Shown here: positions 22,531 through 33,820 of the stretch, in pieces | How the letters are laid out: each line of letters opens with the position of its first letter | How positions within the stretch are numbered: position 1 is the stretch's first letter | Assembly (NCBI GenBank): GCA_050084985.1 | Contig: JBITNC010000001.1 | Coordinates: forward strand, 42,780,001 to 42,844,000 | Direction of reading: 5' to 3' | Length of the DNA: 64,000 bases | Source of the DNA: Nageia nagi | Lineage: Eukaryota; Pinophyta | Position numbers and translations under genes: made by a program | Notes under the pieces: model-generated | Database searches by the model: none | The model's input: only the letters and a program-made list of their open reading frames with translations | What the model was told of the DNA's origin: nothing

Positions 22531-23200
22531 CAATGGATCATAGGTGGGTCGAACGATAATGGAACAAGGCCACAGTCCGGTAGCACTGCTCAATAGTAGT
22601 GTGAGGGGGTGCCAACCATTTTGAAGGGGAGGCATCAAGGCCGCCGGATACTAGTGAATAGACCACAGAGTGGAGGGATATACGGTGTTCTCAGGCTGGG
22701 ATAGAGGTTGTATGTGATGGTTGATGGAGCAATGGTTGGGAAGTGAAGCGATGATGCGATAACAGGTGCATTTTAGTCATTTGAATCAAAGAAGGGATGG
22801 TGGCACGATGGTGCACACAGGGTTGGACGAGCCGAGTAGTGGGGGGTCGCAAAGAGGCAAAAATACATGCAATGGTCTAAGGGGTTACGACAGTCAATCG
22901 AGCAAGGAGCACCAGGAGGGGCGCATCAATTGGTGGAGAGTCATCCCTACGGTGGTGGTGGTGGGAGAACGATGGTGGAAACCTGCAAGAGGGTATAGAC
23001 GATGTAGAGAATGGCAGTTGTCATGGCCTATGAGTGGTGATAGTAGGAGAGTTGAGAGAGGAGGTGCAGTCAAGCCACCGTAGGGAGTAGCCCAAGTGCG
23101 AGTGGCATAGCCGATTCCATACTAGGGCTGGCTAGAGGCGAGGAAGAGTGGTAGGATAGGGGTGCCACCAGAGTTTGATGGTGGCTGCTCACTGCTCGTT
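22531..23200. other. GC-rich island of unknown origin
   Basis: About 670 bp with a base composition close to half G+C, in sharp contrast to the surrounding A/T tracts, with many GG, GTGG and CGA words and sharp edges. A plus-strand frame of 105 codons at 22766-23083 is Gly/Arg/Trp-rich; the minus strand is Ser/Pro/His-rich. Neither resembles a family I know. It lies in the extra internal DNA of Copia-3. Confidence 0.6.
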
Positions 23201-23618
23201 TGAATTCTTATTTTTTATATTGTATTAAAAGAAGCCCCCCCTTTTAAAAGGTTTTATTTTGAAATGATTTAATACATTGTAAATTAAAAAAAAAAGCTTT
23301 TTATAAATGATTTCTTAATTTTAATATATATATATATATATATGGATGTAAAAAAATATTATAACTATATATTGTTATACCAAGCAACAATCTTAATCTA
23401 TTCTTACATCAAAGAGCTATTTTACAATAAATGTAGGTTTATTTGTAAAGAAAAAAATTAAATTAAATTTACCAAAGATAGCTCATATGTGAGGAAAAGA
23501 GCTAATTTTAGCAAAACAAATTGCAAAAGTAGCTTCAAAATGAAAGGATGAGAGAAAATTATACCTCAATATGATTTTACCTCACAAGTTTGAATAAGTA
23601 GGAAGAGCCTCCAAGTAG
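23201..23618. other. Non-coding leader of Copia-3
   Basis: AT-rich DNA with a short TA run near 23323-23342. No gag is visible although gag is expected here in a normal copia element. Confidence 0.5.
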
Positions 23619-24095
23619 GCTATGGTACCAATTGATAGAGATGAATCCTCCTACACCCAAGATCATCTTGGAGTGTTATTCTACTTCTTAGCAATAACTT
23701 AGGAGACAATCACTCAATCACACACAAGTGAGACAATCATGTATAGTAGTTTCTCTCAAGGGTAGAGTACTCCATTTTAACTCAAGATCTTTACTTATCA
23801 AAGATAATTCTTACAATGCTTACAACCTCTCTCTCATTGTATCAACCTATAAAGCATAAGCATAACTTTTCTCTATTCAAATATGTTTACAACAAATCCA
23901 AGCCCTCTATTTATAGGAGAGAACCCCACCTTAACTCACCTTTTTACCCAAGGTTTACATGAGGTAAGCATGGTCAAGTTGCACTTATTTAATTCCTAAA
24001 TACCAAAAAGGTATTTATAAATACTTTTCATATTTAAATGAATTAAGTGAAACACATTTTAGATACCAAACAATAATGTATCAAGAATTCTAACA
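23619..24095 (-). repeat. Primer site and 5' LTR of Copia-3
   Basis: LTR 23633-24095 (463 bp). On the minus strand it starts TGTTAGAATTCTTG and ends CTCTATCA; TATAAATAG is at about 23918-23909. The adjoining minus-strand text TGGTACCATAGCC (23630-23618) is the iMet-type primer site with two changes. Confidence 0.9.
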
Positions 24096-24129
24096 ACGGT
24101 AAAAGGAATGAGACCATGTGCGTGCAAGC

Positions 24130-24752
24130 TATAGACTAAAAATAATGGATAAATAATAAATCGAAGAACTTTTTTTCCATAATGTACTATTGAAGCATAT
24201 ATCAGAAATATGGTATCATGATATATATTATAAATGAGATTTCTTCATCAGATTCATATATATATGAAATAATAGAGACCATATATAAATTGCATCAACA
24301 TACCATAAGAAACGAATGTTGTTAATAGCCTTAAAGGAGCATATCATTAATGACCTAAAATATGCATATCCACAAGAAAAAATTGAAATTCATAAAATAA
24401 GACAAAGGATGTAATAAATCTACAAATGGATGTTGTTATGAAATACCTTTGTTGGTTGGATGAAATGATATAACATGTTCTAATCTTTTTTTTTTCTATC
24501 CACTCATGATAAACTATATTACCTTTGATATTATTTTATAGCAATGTTTTGATCCTATTTTATCCTTGGGATCATTGTATATTACATTATTTGTGATGTC
24601 TTTCTTGATATTTGATACCTCTTGCATTATATAACATTCTATTACATTGATTACATTACCTTGGGTATATTTTAACCCTTTTATAATAAACATTTCTTGA
24701 TGATGTAAAATGAATTATTTAATACAAGGAAAATTAATTTTAGTTGTCTACA
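24130..24752 (-). repeat. 3' LTR of element B
   Basis: 623 bp, aligned by eye with 30185-30808; shared blocks include TATAGACTAAAAATAATG and CTTTGTTGGTTG. A polypurine tract GAGGGGCTAAA lies at 24763-24753. The two LTRs differ at many sites, roughly one in seven in the stretch compared. Confidence 0.92.
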
Positions 24753-24949
24753 TTTAGCCCCTCTTTGGAGGTGTGATTGAAGAAATGAGATTACATATTC
24801 AAATAAGAAGTATAGAAGAATGTTCTTAAATTTTTTTTTCGCATTGTTATTTGATGATCAAGGTCCTTTGTTGCCCTCTTTTGGTTTATTTTCCCATGAA
24901 AAGCTTCTTGAGTGGTGTAGCCAAGATAAAACCAAAAGAATTGGTTATT

Positions 24950-25160
24950 TTTCTAAATTTGCATGTTTTTGACATTGCAAACAACTCTTAACATGATTCT
25001 TACAATCCTCATCTATTGTAGGCCAATAGTAACCAATTCATAAAAGCTTGGTGAACAATGCTTTTACAAAGAAGTGACCTCCACAAAACCCATCATGTGC
25101 TTATTCTAGTGTTGTTACTATTTTATGTTGTGTTAGACATATTAAAAGAGCTCCATCAAA
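24950..25160 (-). pseudogene. Integrase zinc-binding fragment of element B
   Basis: Minus-strand reading AHDGFCGGHFFVKALFTKLL, then IGYYWPTIDEDCKNHVKSC and CQKHANL: the HHCC region of Tat-type integrase, with one internal stop. The rve catalytic core that should follow is missing; the sequence reaches the polypurine tract within about 200 bp. Confidence 0.82.
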
Positions 25161-25587
25161 TGACCTTTTATACAAAAATTCACCAATAATCACATACTTG
25201 ATAGATTTCCCCTTTAATCTTAAGTCTTTCATTTCTATTATAACTTTATGGAATTACTTGAATTTTCAAATAATTGTAAATATCAACATACTATTATTGA
25301 GGTTCATCTTCTAGATCAAGGATACATATATGTATTTCTTACATGTGATCAAGGTAAGAAGGTGTACCAAGATTTCTAATTTTGAGGATAGTTTCTTCAT
25401 CTTCTATCTCAATTGGTACTAATGAAGTTGCACTTACCATTACATCTACATACATGTTGTTAGTACTTAGAATATTATGAATACTATAACTATCAAACAC
25501 ATCAAGTAATTTAGAAATAACTATCTTATATGGTTTCAATTTCTCATCTTTTATATTATATGTATCATTGACTTAATTTACAACAAG

Positions 25588-25950
25588 CTATGAATCATTA
25601 TATATCTTCAATTCTTTTATTTTTAGAGCTATGGATGCTTTCAAACTCAAACTTAGAGCTTCATATTCTACCATGTTATTAGTGCAATCAAATCCAAGTT
25701 TATATTCCATAGGGATTACTTCATTGGAAGGTGACACTAGAACAATACTTGCACCTACCCCATAATTACATTTTGATCCATCAAAATGCAACTTCCAAGT
25801 TGTAGGGTCATCCTCCATGTAGCAAAAAAACTCATATGGGATAGCCATCTTTGCATCATCACATCATTGATATTGTTTTGACAGTGTATCATACCATTAA
25901 CAATGTGAATACTCATCATATTTGTCCAAGAATTCTTTGTGCACAACTAT
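25588..25950 (-). pseudogene. Second RNase H (aRNH) of element B
   Basis: The 86-codon frame at 25848-25588 reads TWKLHFDGSKCNYGVGASIV, VSPSNEVIPMEYKLGF and NNMVEYEALSLSLKASIAL, ending at YNDS. Asp, Glu and the last Asp of the RNase H active site are all visible. This domain, placed after the usual gypsy RNase H, is found in Tat-lineage elements and resembles archaeal/host-type RNase H. Upstream text in other frames (KWMVEFLQNDGI, HKEFLDKYDE) links it to the first RNase H. Confidence 0.85.
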
Positions 25951-26116
25951 ACCATCATTTTGGAGAAATTCTACCATCAAGTCTACGATTGCCTATCCTT
26001 TCACTAATTTTTGTTTCACCACATTTATTTTAAACTCTTGCAGCAACATCAACGACTTAGCTACCCTTCTTGATAAATGTTTTTTTGCTACAATATATTT
26101 CAATGGATTAATTGGG

Positions 26117-26377
26117 CTAGCAACATATGTAGTGCAATATAAAAGATAATACCTTAGTTTTTATATAGCAAAAATAATACCAAAGCAAAGCTTTTTCCAT
26201 AGGGGTATATCTTGTTTCATAATCTATGAGAGTTTTGCTAAGATAGTATATTGTTTTTTCTTTATTTTTATCATCTTTTTCATATAATAATGCCCCCAAG
26301 GCATATAATGGAGTTGATATATAAAGATATGCTTCTTTTTCAAAATCCATAGGCACTAAAATAGGGGGATTTAGCAA
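26117..26377 (-). pseudogene. RNase H of element B
   Basis: Reads LNPPILVPMDFEKEAYLYIS, ALGALLYEKDD, TIYYLSKTLIDYETRYTPME: the standard gypsy RNase H (RT-connected) domain. The frame degrades after about residue 70 and the junction with the next domain is frameshifted. Confidence 0.85.
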
Positions 26378-26652
26378 ATATTGTTTAATATATTCAAATG
26401 CCTTTTAACACTTATCATCCCGTACAAACTTGACATCCTTTTTTAATAAATAAGTAAATTCCCTACATTTATCCCCAAGTTAATAAATGAACCTTCTTAT
26501 CGAATTTATCTTCCCTTGTAGACTTTTTAACTATTTGAGGTTCTTTAGAGTTGGCATACGCACTATGGATTTTTCCTTCTTAGTATCCACCTCAATACCC
26601 CTTTTTGAGACCATGAAACCAATTAATTTTCATGAACACCAAAAGAACATTT

Positions 26653-27150
26653 TTAAGGTTTTAGTTTAAGCTTATACCTTTTAAGAATGTGAAATACCTC
26701 TTCAAGGAGCTCCAAATGATCATGGTTTTGTTTTGATTTGACCAAAATATCATCAACATACACCTCCATCGATTTATGAATATGCTCATAGAACATAGAT
26801 ACCATAGCTCTTTGATAAGTAGCACCTGCATTTTTCAATCCAAAGGGCATAACCTTCCAAAAAAAAATTTTCCAAGTTGTAGTAAAAGTAGTCTTAAGTT
26901 GATCAATCAAATTGATTAAAATTTAATTATATCTTAAAAATCCATCTATAAAAGATAAAGTATCATGACCAACAATACTATCTATAATCATATCAATATT
27001 TGACAATAGAAAATCATGTTTTGGATAAGCATTATTGATATCATGAAAATCAATTCAAAATCTTATTTCTTCAGTAGGTTTAGTAACAAGAACAATGTTA
27101 TCCATCCATTTTGAATAATCTATTAGTTTAACGAACCCATCATTCAAGTT
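26653..27150 (-). pseudogene. Reverse transcriptase of element B
   Basis: From 27130 the minus strand reads DYSKWMDNIVLVTKPTEE, IDFHDINNAYPKHDF, HDTLSFIDGF, then in an 85-codon frame (26910-26653) VMPFGLKNAGATYQRAM, MEVYVDDILVKSKQN and the thumb LEEVFHILKRYKLKL. The YVDD catalytic box is intact. Two stops, one within the fingers and one in the palm, and frame changes break it. Confidence 0.88.
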
Positions 27151-28484
27151 GTTTTCAATTTCTTTATTGACTAACAATGCCTTAGAGGGATGCATCTTTC
27201 TTGGTTTCTATTTAATAGGCTTGGTTCCCTCCTTAAGTGGTAAATTATGCATAACAAAATAATGATCTAAACTAGGTGTACCAGTATAATATCATGCAAA
27301 ACTCTTTTAATTTTCAATAAATTTATTTTTGTACCTTTCTTACTGAGGTGTTGGAAGGGTTGCTCCAACCTTTATCAACCTATCTTTATCATATTTTCCA
27401 ATGTCAAAATCTATTAATTCTTCAATTAGGAATGCTAATTTATCCCTTGTTTGTAATAATGAAGGTAACTCATCCAATACTTGAATGTCACATGTATCAT
27501 CATCTTCTTACTGAACTTGAAATACTTCATTAAAATTCACCTCTTGCCTAAATTACCCATACTAAGAATATAATTTATTTTCATTTTCTCATTTGATTTA
27601 AGAAACTCTGAATATGCCCCCATGTATTCTAAGTTATCATCATTAGTATTAAAGTAATCAAACTCAAGTGGTATAGTATTATCAAGTCATAAATCTTCAT
27701 CAATATCATAAGAAAACTTAATTATATTGCATTCTTTAATAAAATTGATAGGTCCCATAGTATGTTTTGTATTTTGATCACTACCCAATCTATTATTATT
27801 TTTTTAAGCTCCTAAATTAGTTGAAAAAGAAGTCATACCATGTTTTGATTTGCCTAAACCCCCTCTTTATACTTGCAATTTTTTTTCATGTATTTATGTA
27901 GAAAATAAGATGGAAAAGTTTTACCTATTGTGTTTTCTGTTTGATCTTTCATTAAGCAACTAAGTTGGGAGATATTGTTTCTACAGAGAAAGAACCACCA
28001 TTATCTTTATTGTTTTCACACCATTGATAGTATGTAGATAGTATTGCACATTGTTGAAAGCCTTCAATATTGAGTATTTTCGATTGCCCCAAATCTTTTA
28101 TGAAAATTAATGGATCAAAGTTTTTAGTTCTATACATTTCCATTCCTAGTTTTACATTATGAAGCTATTTTTGTATTTTTACCATTGTTGACCCTACTTC
28201 TAAAGGTTCAATTTCATATATAGGATAAGTCATGATGAATTCCTCCATTTTTATTGCATTGCATAAGGCATATGGTTCTAGATCCCCTATTAATGTATGT
28301 ACCTCACCTTGATATTCAAATTTTAACCTAAAATGTATTATTTATGGTACTGCATCCATATCATGAAGCCAAGGTCTTCCTAATAATAGGTTATAAGAAA
28401 ATTTTGAATCCATAACCTAAAATTGAGTTTCAATTGTTTTGATCCCTATTATGATAAACATTATAGCTATTCGAAGTGGCTTTT
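27151..28484 (-). pseudogene. Decayed region between protease and RT, element B
   Basis: Contains short open stretches only (for example 28143-27952, reading KNFDPLIFIKDLGQSK and STYYQWCENNKD). In related Tat-like elements this interval carries the end of protease and the start of the RT polypeptide. I cannot assign domains. Confidence 0.5.
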
Positions 28485-28769
28485 TTATGAACTATCATAT
28501 GCTCTAATTTGTAATGTGGTTTCTTCTAAAGGAGGTATTTTTACATCTTTCTCTTGAAGTTGTATCAAAAATTTATGAGAAAACACATTGAAATTTGATC
28601 CATTATCTACCATTATTCTTCTTATTTTCCATTCTTCTATAATAGTTGTCATGTACAAGGCTAAACACTTACTAAAAAATTCTTTACAAAGTTTTTCATA
28701 CTTATAAAATGTAATTCCATTGCATTCCTTAATAGAATTAATTTTCTTAGAAAATATAGTAGCATTCAT
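28485..28769 (-). pseudogene. Protease of element B
   Basis: Ninety-five codons reading YEKLCKEFFSKCLALYMTTI, then IRRIMVDNGSNFNVFSHKFL. The D-x-G-S retropepsin motif (DNGS) is intact, a variant common in Tat and Athila elements. The frame starts and ends in decay. Confidence 0.75.
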
Positions 28770-29265
28770 ATTAATGGGAATAATTTTATTTTAGAAAAAA
28801 TCATACAATATCTCTCTATATTTTTTAGATGTAGATATGAGATTATATAAGCTAATCTTAGTAGGAGTAGTTTTCAATTGCTCAATCATGTTATAAGCTT
28901 TAAGATCAAGTGGGATACTTACTTATTCAATAGTAACCATTTTTATCCATTGAAACTATATTTATTACAATCTCTAAATCTAAAGTATTCTAATTAATTT
29001 TATATTTTCCTTAGGTAATAAGGTCTAAAATCATAGCTTCTAATCTTTACAAACATTTGTAGAGTGACCTATTCTTTGATGATAAGCACAATAAGCATAA
29101 AAATTTTCCATTGAAAAAACTATCATCTTTTGCTTTTTTATCTAATCAAATCTCTCAAAAAAAACCTTGGCTGAATTGGAAATGTATACCTTCTATCTCT
29201 TGTGTTTAATTTTACTAATGTAGGGGTAGGTGTAGGTTTAGGTGTAGGTGCATTAGCCATATTTA

Positions 29266-29930
29266 CTATCTTCTCTTCCTTCTTGGTATATGTCTTATGA
29301 TTCTCTTTATTGTAAAAGTATATGTGTACTCGAGATCTCCTAACTCAAGAAATTTTTTTTCTTTTTGTAATAATTTTTTTACCAATACCCCAAATCCAAT
29401 ACCATTCTTAGTTGGAGCATGCAAATTAATAATTGGCAAAATAGAGTCTTTGAATATACCATAAATTTCATTTCCATTCAATTTGTTACAAATATATTGC
29501 CATACCTTTTTGAATCTCTAAATATACTTGTCTAGGGTTTCATTTCTTCCTTGGTGCAGGGCACACAATTCTATAATAGTTCCTTTCTCTTTGATATTAT
29601 GCTTGTATTTATTCATGAATACTTGTATCAATGAATTAAATCAATTTATGGATCCTACTAGTACATTTTAGAACCATTGGTTGGTGTCACCCTTCAAACT
29701 CATTGGAAAAATTCTTATCATCAACTTTTCTTTTGATCCCAATTTCAGTAAGCACTCCTTTTGAAAGCTAATAAGATGTTGCTTTGAGTATTGGTTACCT
29801 CTAAACATCTCAAAGTTGGGGTCCTTATGATTAGGTGGTAGGAGATAATTTTGGATATCATTTTATAAGGGTGTGGTGAAGACACCATCATAATCTTCCT
29901 CTTTTTGCTAATATCTATTACTATTTTCAA
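29266..29930 (-). pseudogene. Gag of element B
   Basis: In the best phase the minus strand reads NFEMFRGNQYSKQHLISFQK, MIRIFPMSLKGDTNQWF, KYKHNIKEKGTIIELCALHQ, NETLDKYI-stop-RFKKVWQYI, the Retrotrans_gag core. It continues into the open frame 29481-29266 (NGNEIYGIFKDSILPIINLH). Three stops lie in the core. Role by family: capsid. Confidence 0.82.
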
Positions 29931-30184
29931 GATTGGTTAGCCTTGCAGCTATGACTAGATCTATAATTGGCTATGAATAACTACTTAAACTCTACATCAC
30001 AACTGCTTGTCTTGTTAAGTCTTGCACCATTTTAGCCAAGTTTGTTATAATTTGTGTTATTTTTCATACCACTAATAGTGTAAAATAGTCCTTGCATGCT
30101 ATTAACAACATTAATTCTTCATAGAAATCTCATGAGATCTTATTGGTAGGGCAAGATGAATTGAAAGAGTTAGGCTAAATAAAA

Positions 30185-30808
30185 TATAGACTAAAAATAA
30201 TGCATAAATAATAAATCAAAGCACTATTTTTTGACAATGTAATATTGAAGCATATATCAAAAATATGGCATCATGAGAAATATGAAAAATGAGAAGTCTT
30301 CATCAGGTTCACATCTATATGAAATAACAAAGATCATACATAAATCGTATCAACATCCCATGAGAAACTAACATTATTAACAACCTTAAAGGAGCACACC
30401 ATTAATGGCCTAAAATATGCATATCCATAAGAAAAAATTAAAATGCAAGAAATGATATGAAGGATATAACAAATCTACAAATGAGTGGTGTTACGAAACA
30501 CCTTTGTTGGTTGAATAAAATGATATAACATGTTCTAATATTTTTCTCTAGCTATTCACTCATGATAGATTATGCTTTATTTGTTATTGTTTTATAGCAA
30601 CATTTTGATGCTATTTGATTCTTGAGATCATTGCATATTACAATATTTTTGGTGTCTTTCTTGATATTTGACACCTCGTACATTACACAATGGTCTATTA
30701 CATCAATTACATTGCCTTGGGTATATTTTAACTCTTTTTACAATAAATATTCTTTAATGATTTAAAATGAATTATTAATACAAGGAAATTCATTTTTAGG
30801 CATCTACG
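30185..30808 (-). repeat. 5' LTR of element B
   Basis: 624 bp, partner of 24130-24752, with target duplication caagc at 30809-30813. Reading inward after the LTR I see no standard tRNA complement, so the primer site is unidentified or decayed. Confidence 0.9.
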
Positions 30809-30813
30809 CAAGC

Positions 30814-32856
30814 TTCAAAAGAAATAATCCATTTTTTCCCAAATCTATAATAGCTTCATAGCAGCTAGATGAAAATACTTAGGAGGACCTTTAATATATG
30901 ACTACATGCATAAATAATCATCCTAAATTCTTCCCAATGTGGGTTATTCCATCTAGAGTATTTCCAAATGTAATCAAGATAGATCAATCTAGGGAGATGT
31001 AGAAAGAAATAACATATTAGTGCCTTAGTTTGTCAAAAACTCATTTAAATGATAGGAATATGATGCCTTTAGAAAATAATATGGGGAGTTCTACCAATGC
31101 ATAAAGGGAAGGGGGGAAAAAGCATAGGGTATCATACTCCTGAATTCTCTAGTCATGTCCCATGATAAACAAGGCATTAGTTTATTTAATTTGAGTATAC
31201 CACATCCATTCATTCAAAATGTAAATCCAATGGCATAAAACCAAAGTAATACCAAATATATTCATTTTCCAAGTACATAATATTAAATATTTAATATTTA
31301 TTAAATGAAAATAATAGATTAAATATTCATAACTATGAAATAAATTCATAATTTATAGCAAGTAAATGCTATAAATAGAGGAGCACCTAGTATTGAAAAT
31401 TGGGAAGAGGCAATAATGGGAATATTGAGATCCTCAATCAATGTGATACAAAAAAAAAATTAAAGGAGAGAAATCTATTTTAAAAATGGGATTAATTTCT
31501 CCAAATAAACCTATTATTGATCACCTCATACTTTTTTCTAGTGGAAAGATAAAGTTTTAATATTATGGTGGGTTTTCCTTCACCATTTGATTTTAAGCCA
31601 TAAGGATTAAATGGTATTTAATTATTTAAAGCATATCATATAAACTTCCAAAGTATTTTAGAGGGGAGAATATTTAGACCCTAGGGTAGTTTAATAATCA
31701 TCTTACCAACTCACCCCTAGGTTAAACATTTTTAGCAATCCTTAAATTATTGATAGTAAAATAAAATAATATGGAGTAAGAATTTAAATCTATGTATAAA
31801 ATATTTTATTGCAATATTATTTATAATTAATTAATACACCATATAAAATAAAATTCACAATAATTTTTTTTGCACATAATGTTACCTACAAAGATCGCCT
31901 ATCCTAAAAGGTAAATTTATTAGTGCACATATAAACATTACAGGAATCATACTTTATGCATAATAAACATGAAATAAAACTATATGATTTATGATAATCA
32001 CTGTGGGTTATCAGCAATTGAATGACTAATAATTTCCTTTTTCTTACTATTATGTTCTTGTAACCAACTCATACTTATTTTACTTGGATCTTCCAATATG
32101 ACTCCCACATTGAGTAAACCTTTAACCTATGTCAAACAACCTCAAAGCTAGCATAAAGCTGATACAAATATCATATATATCCATTCATAATTCATATCAT
32201 CATATAAATTATCTCAAATTCAATTAAAATTCCTCAAATGTATCTTAATTATATTTTCTTCTTCTTAGTTTAGGCATTGGTCTTTCTTGATTCCATTTTT
32301 TGAGGTAAAGTACATATTGCAGGGTGTAGAATAGGAGTTATATGGGTGCACACTTTGGGGGTTGGCAAAATCTAAGTTGTTAGATAGCTATTTAAGAGGT
32401 GTTAGGATTATTCTTAGATTAGTATAAGACTACTAGTGGTTATATGAGATTCCACCATAACTGTTGAAGGAGGAAGACCTAGTGCAAGCCTTGTCACACT
32501 GCTTATCTAAATTGTGTAGCATAAATCTTCATGTACATCAATTTGTAATTGAGATATATATTTCCATATCAATTGTAATTACATTTATTAGCTCACCATA
32601 TTACTATTTTACATGTTCTTTTACTTTTTTTCACAATCTTTACTTAAACATTAGATTTGTGGTATAGTTTGACTATTTTATAAGTGGTTAGCATACATAC
32701 TATATATGATTTCATTGTGGATGATTATTGAATGTTTAGTGTGATATTATTACTCTCATAATTGGATGTTAGATATTTTCTATTATTAAGGGTTTGTTAT
32801 TGCATATCACCACTCCCTATCTAGATGTGGGGTATTTTGTGATTAGTTGATGTGAT
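30814..32856. other. Unassigned AT-rich DNA between elements
   Basis: About 2 kb with no convincing coding region. With 24096-24124 its left end forms the pre-insertion site of element B (TGCGTGCAAGC then TTCAAAAG). The stretch 32300-32560 (GTTAGATAGCTATTTAAGAG, then GTGTTAGGATTATTC) has the look of a copia LTR but no partner was found. Confidence 0.5.
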
Positions 32857-33762
32857 TGTTGACACCTAAAAATTATTCCTTAAATATGTGTTCCCACTTA
32901 GGTGCAATATTACATATATGTTTAATCATATTTTTATCATAGTTCAATCATATTTTACCTTATTATCACATATTTCTCAAGTTTTGTTTTTATTTTTATA
33001 TTAGGTATATCGAGGTACCTTTAACATTATTATAAGGATTCAAATGGTGATATTATGTTTGATATAAACGTAGGTATCTCTAACCTTAGTTGAATATGTC
33101 AAGATTACATCTTGATAGTCAGTACCCTATACTTGGATGTTTCTAAATTTTGATTATTGAGATTGGAATCTTGTTATCACATGGGTAGATATTTATCATC
33201 CATCTACATAATCATATGCTTGGTTTGATTTGTTGACATATCTACTGCTATCGATCCTTGTTGGTGGACCTCATTCCTTTAGAATTTTAGCATCCATGTT
33301 GAAGTGGATGCCTATGTTGAGCTCTTAGAATCTAGCACTTGTGTTGAGATACTTTTTGTTATTAGCCATGGGATTTGCACATCAAGGTCACCTTTCTTCG
33401 ATAAATTTTTAATACATAGATTTAGCTTCGACATAAGTAAGAACATGTAGGTATTTATCTTACACTTGATTCTATCTCTTTATTGTGTGCATGCATTTTG
33501 TATCTTGATATCAATATAATTCATAGTTTCTTTACTATACTATTATACTCTTCATTTCTTATTATTCATATATGTTTATTTGAATTAAATAGCTTAGATA
33601 CTACATACTTAAATATTTATTTGTATTTAGTTCATTTAGATCAAAACCCTAGGTATACCATAACACATATCAACATATTAGCACCCATCTATTTATAGCA
33701 TTTTATTTCTATTAATTAGGTTTAGAATAAAAAGTGCTCCTTAACCTACCCATCTCTTTACA
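32857..33762 (+). repeat. 5' LTR of family A copy 2
   Basis: Begins TGTTGACACCTAAAAATT and probably ends CTTTACA. It matches 8057-7187 on the minus strand through most of its length, for example TCAAGATTACATCTTGATAG and AACACATATCAACATATT. No clear primer binding site follows. Confidence 0.65.
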
Positions 33763-33820
33763 TTAGGAATCCTAGGGTCCTTGGTTGTATTTGATCAAAT
33801 ATTTTTTGTGTGTCGTAGAA

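Larger units (their letters stand above)
14265..24095 (-). mobile_element. Copia-3: Ty1/copia element with 4.4-kb extra internal DNA
   Basis: LTRs at 14265-14721 and 23633-24095 share TGTTAGAATTC...CTCTATCA ends on the minus strand. A degenerate iMet-type primer site (TGGTACCATAGCC) lies next to the right LTR and a polypurine tract (AAGGGGAG) next to the left one. Between them, right to left, are gag, protease, integrase, RT and RNase H fragments. The element is 9.8 kb, about twice the usual copia size, because 19.3-23.6 kb holds no copia coding. Flanking 5-mers are ttagt and acggt, so no target duplication is seen. LTRs look roughly 15 percent diverged. Confidence 0.9.
24130..30808 (-). mobile_element. 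Gypsy element B (Tat-like), integrase core deleted
   Basis: Two LTRs of about 623 bp (24130-24752 and 30185-30808) flanked by the 5-bp target duplication caagc at 24125-24129 and 30809-30813. From right to left the interior holds gag, protease, RT, RNase H, a second RNase H and the zinc-binding start of integrase. The integrase core and C-terminus are absent: the zinc-binding block ends about 200 bp from the polypurine tract. Two RNase H domains are the mark of Tat-lineage elements (Ogre, Grande, Retand). LTR termini are decayed (TGTAGACAAC start; TCTATA end). Confidence 0.92.

Noticed and set aside
22766-23083. A 105-codon frame in the GC-rich island
   Set aside because: GC-rich DNA opens frames by chance; the Gly/Arg/Trp-rich product resembles no family.
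14260-24100. Target duplication of Copia-3
   Set aside because: Flanking 5-mers ttagt and acggt do not match; I do not claim one.
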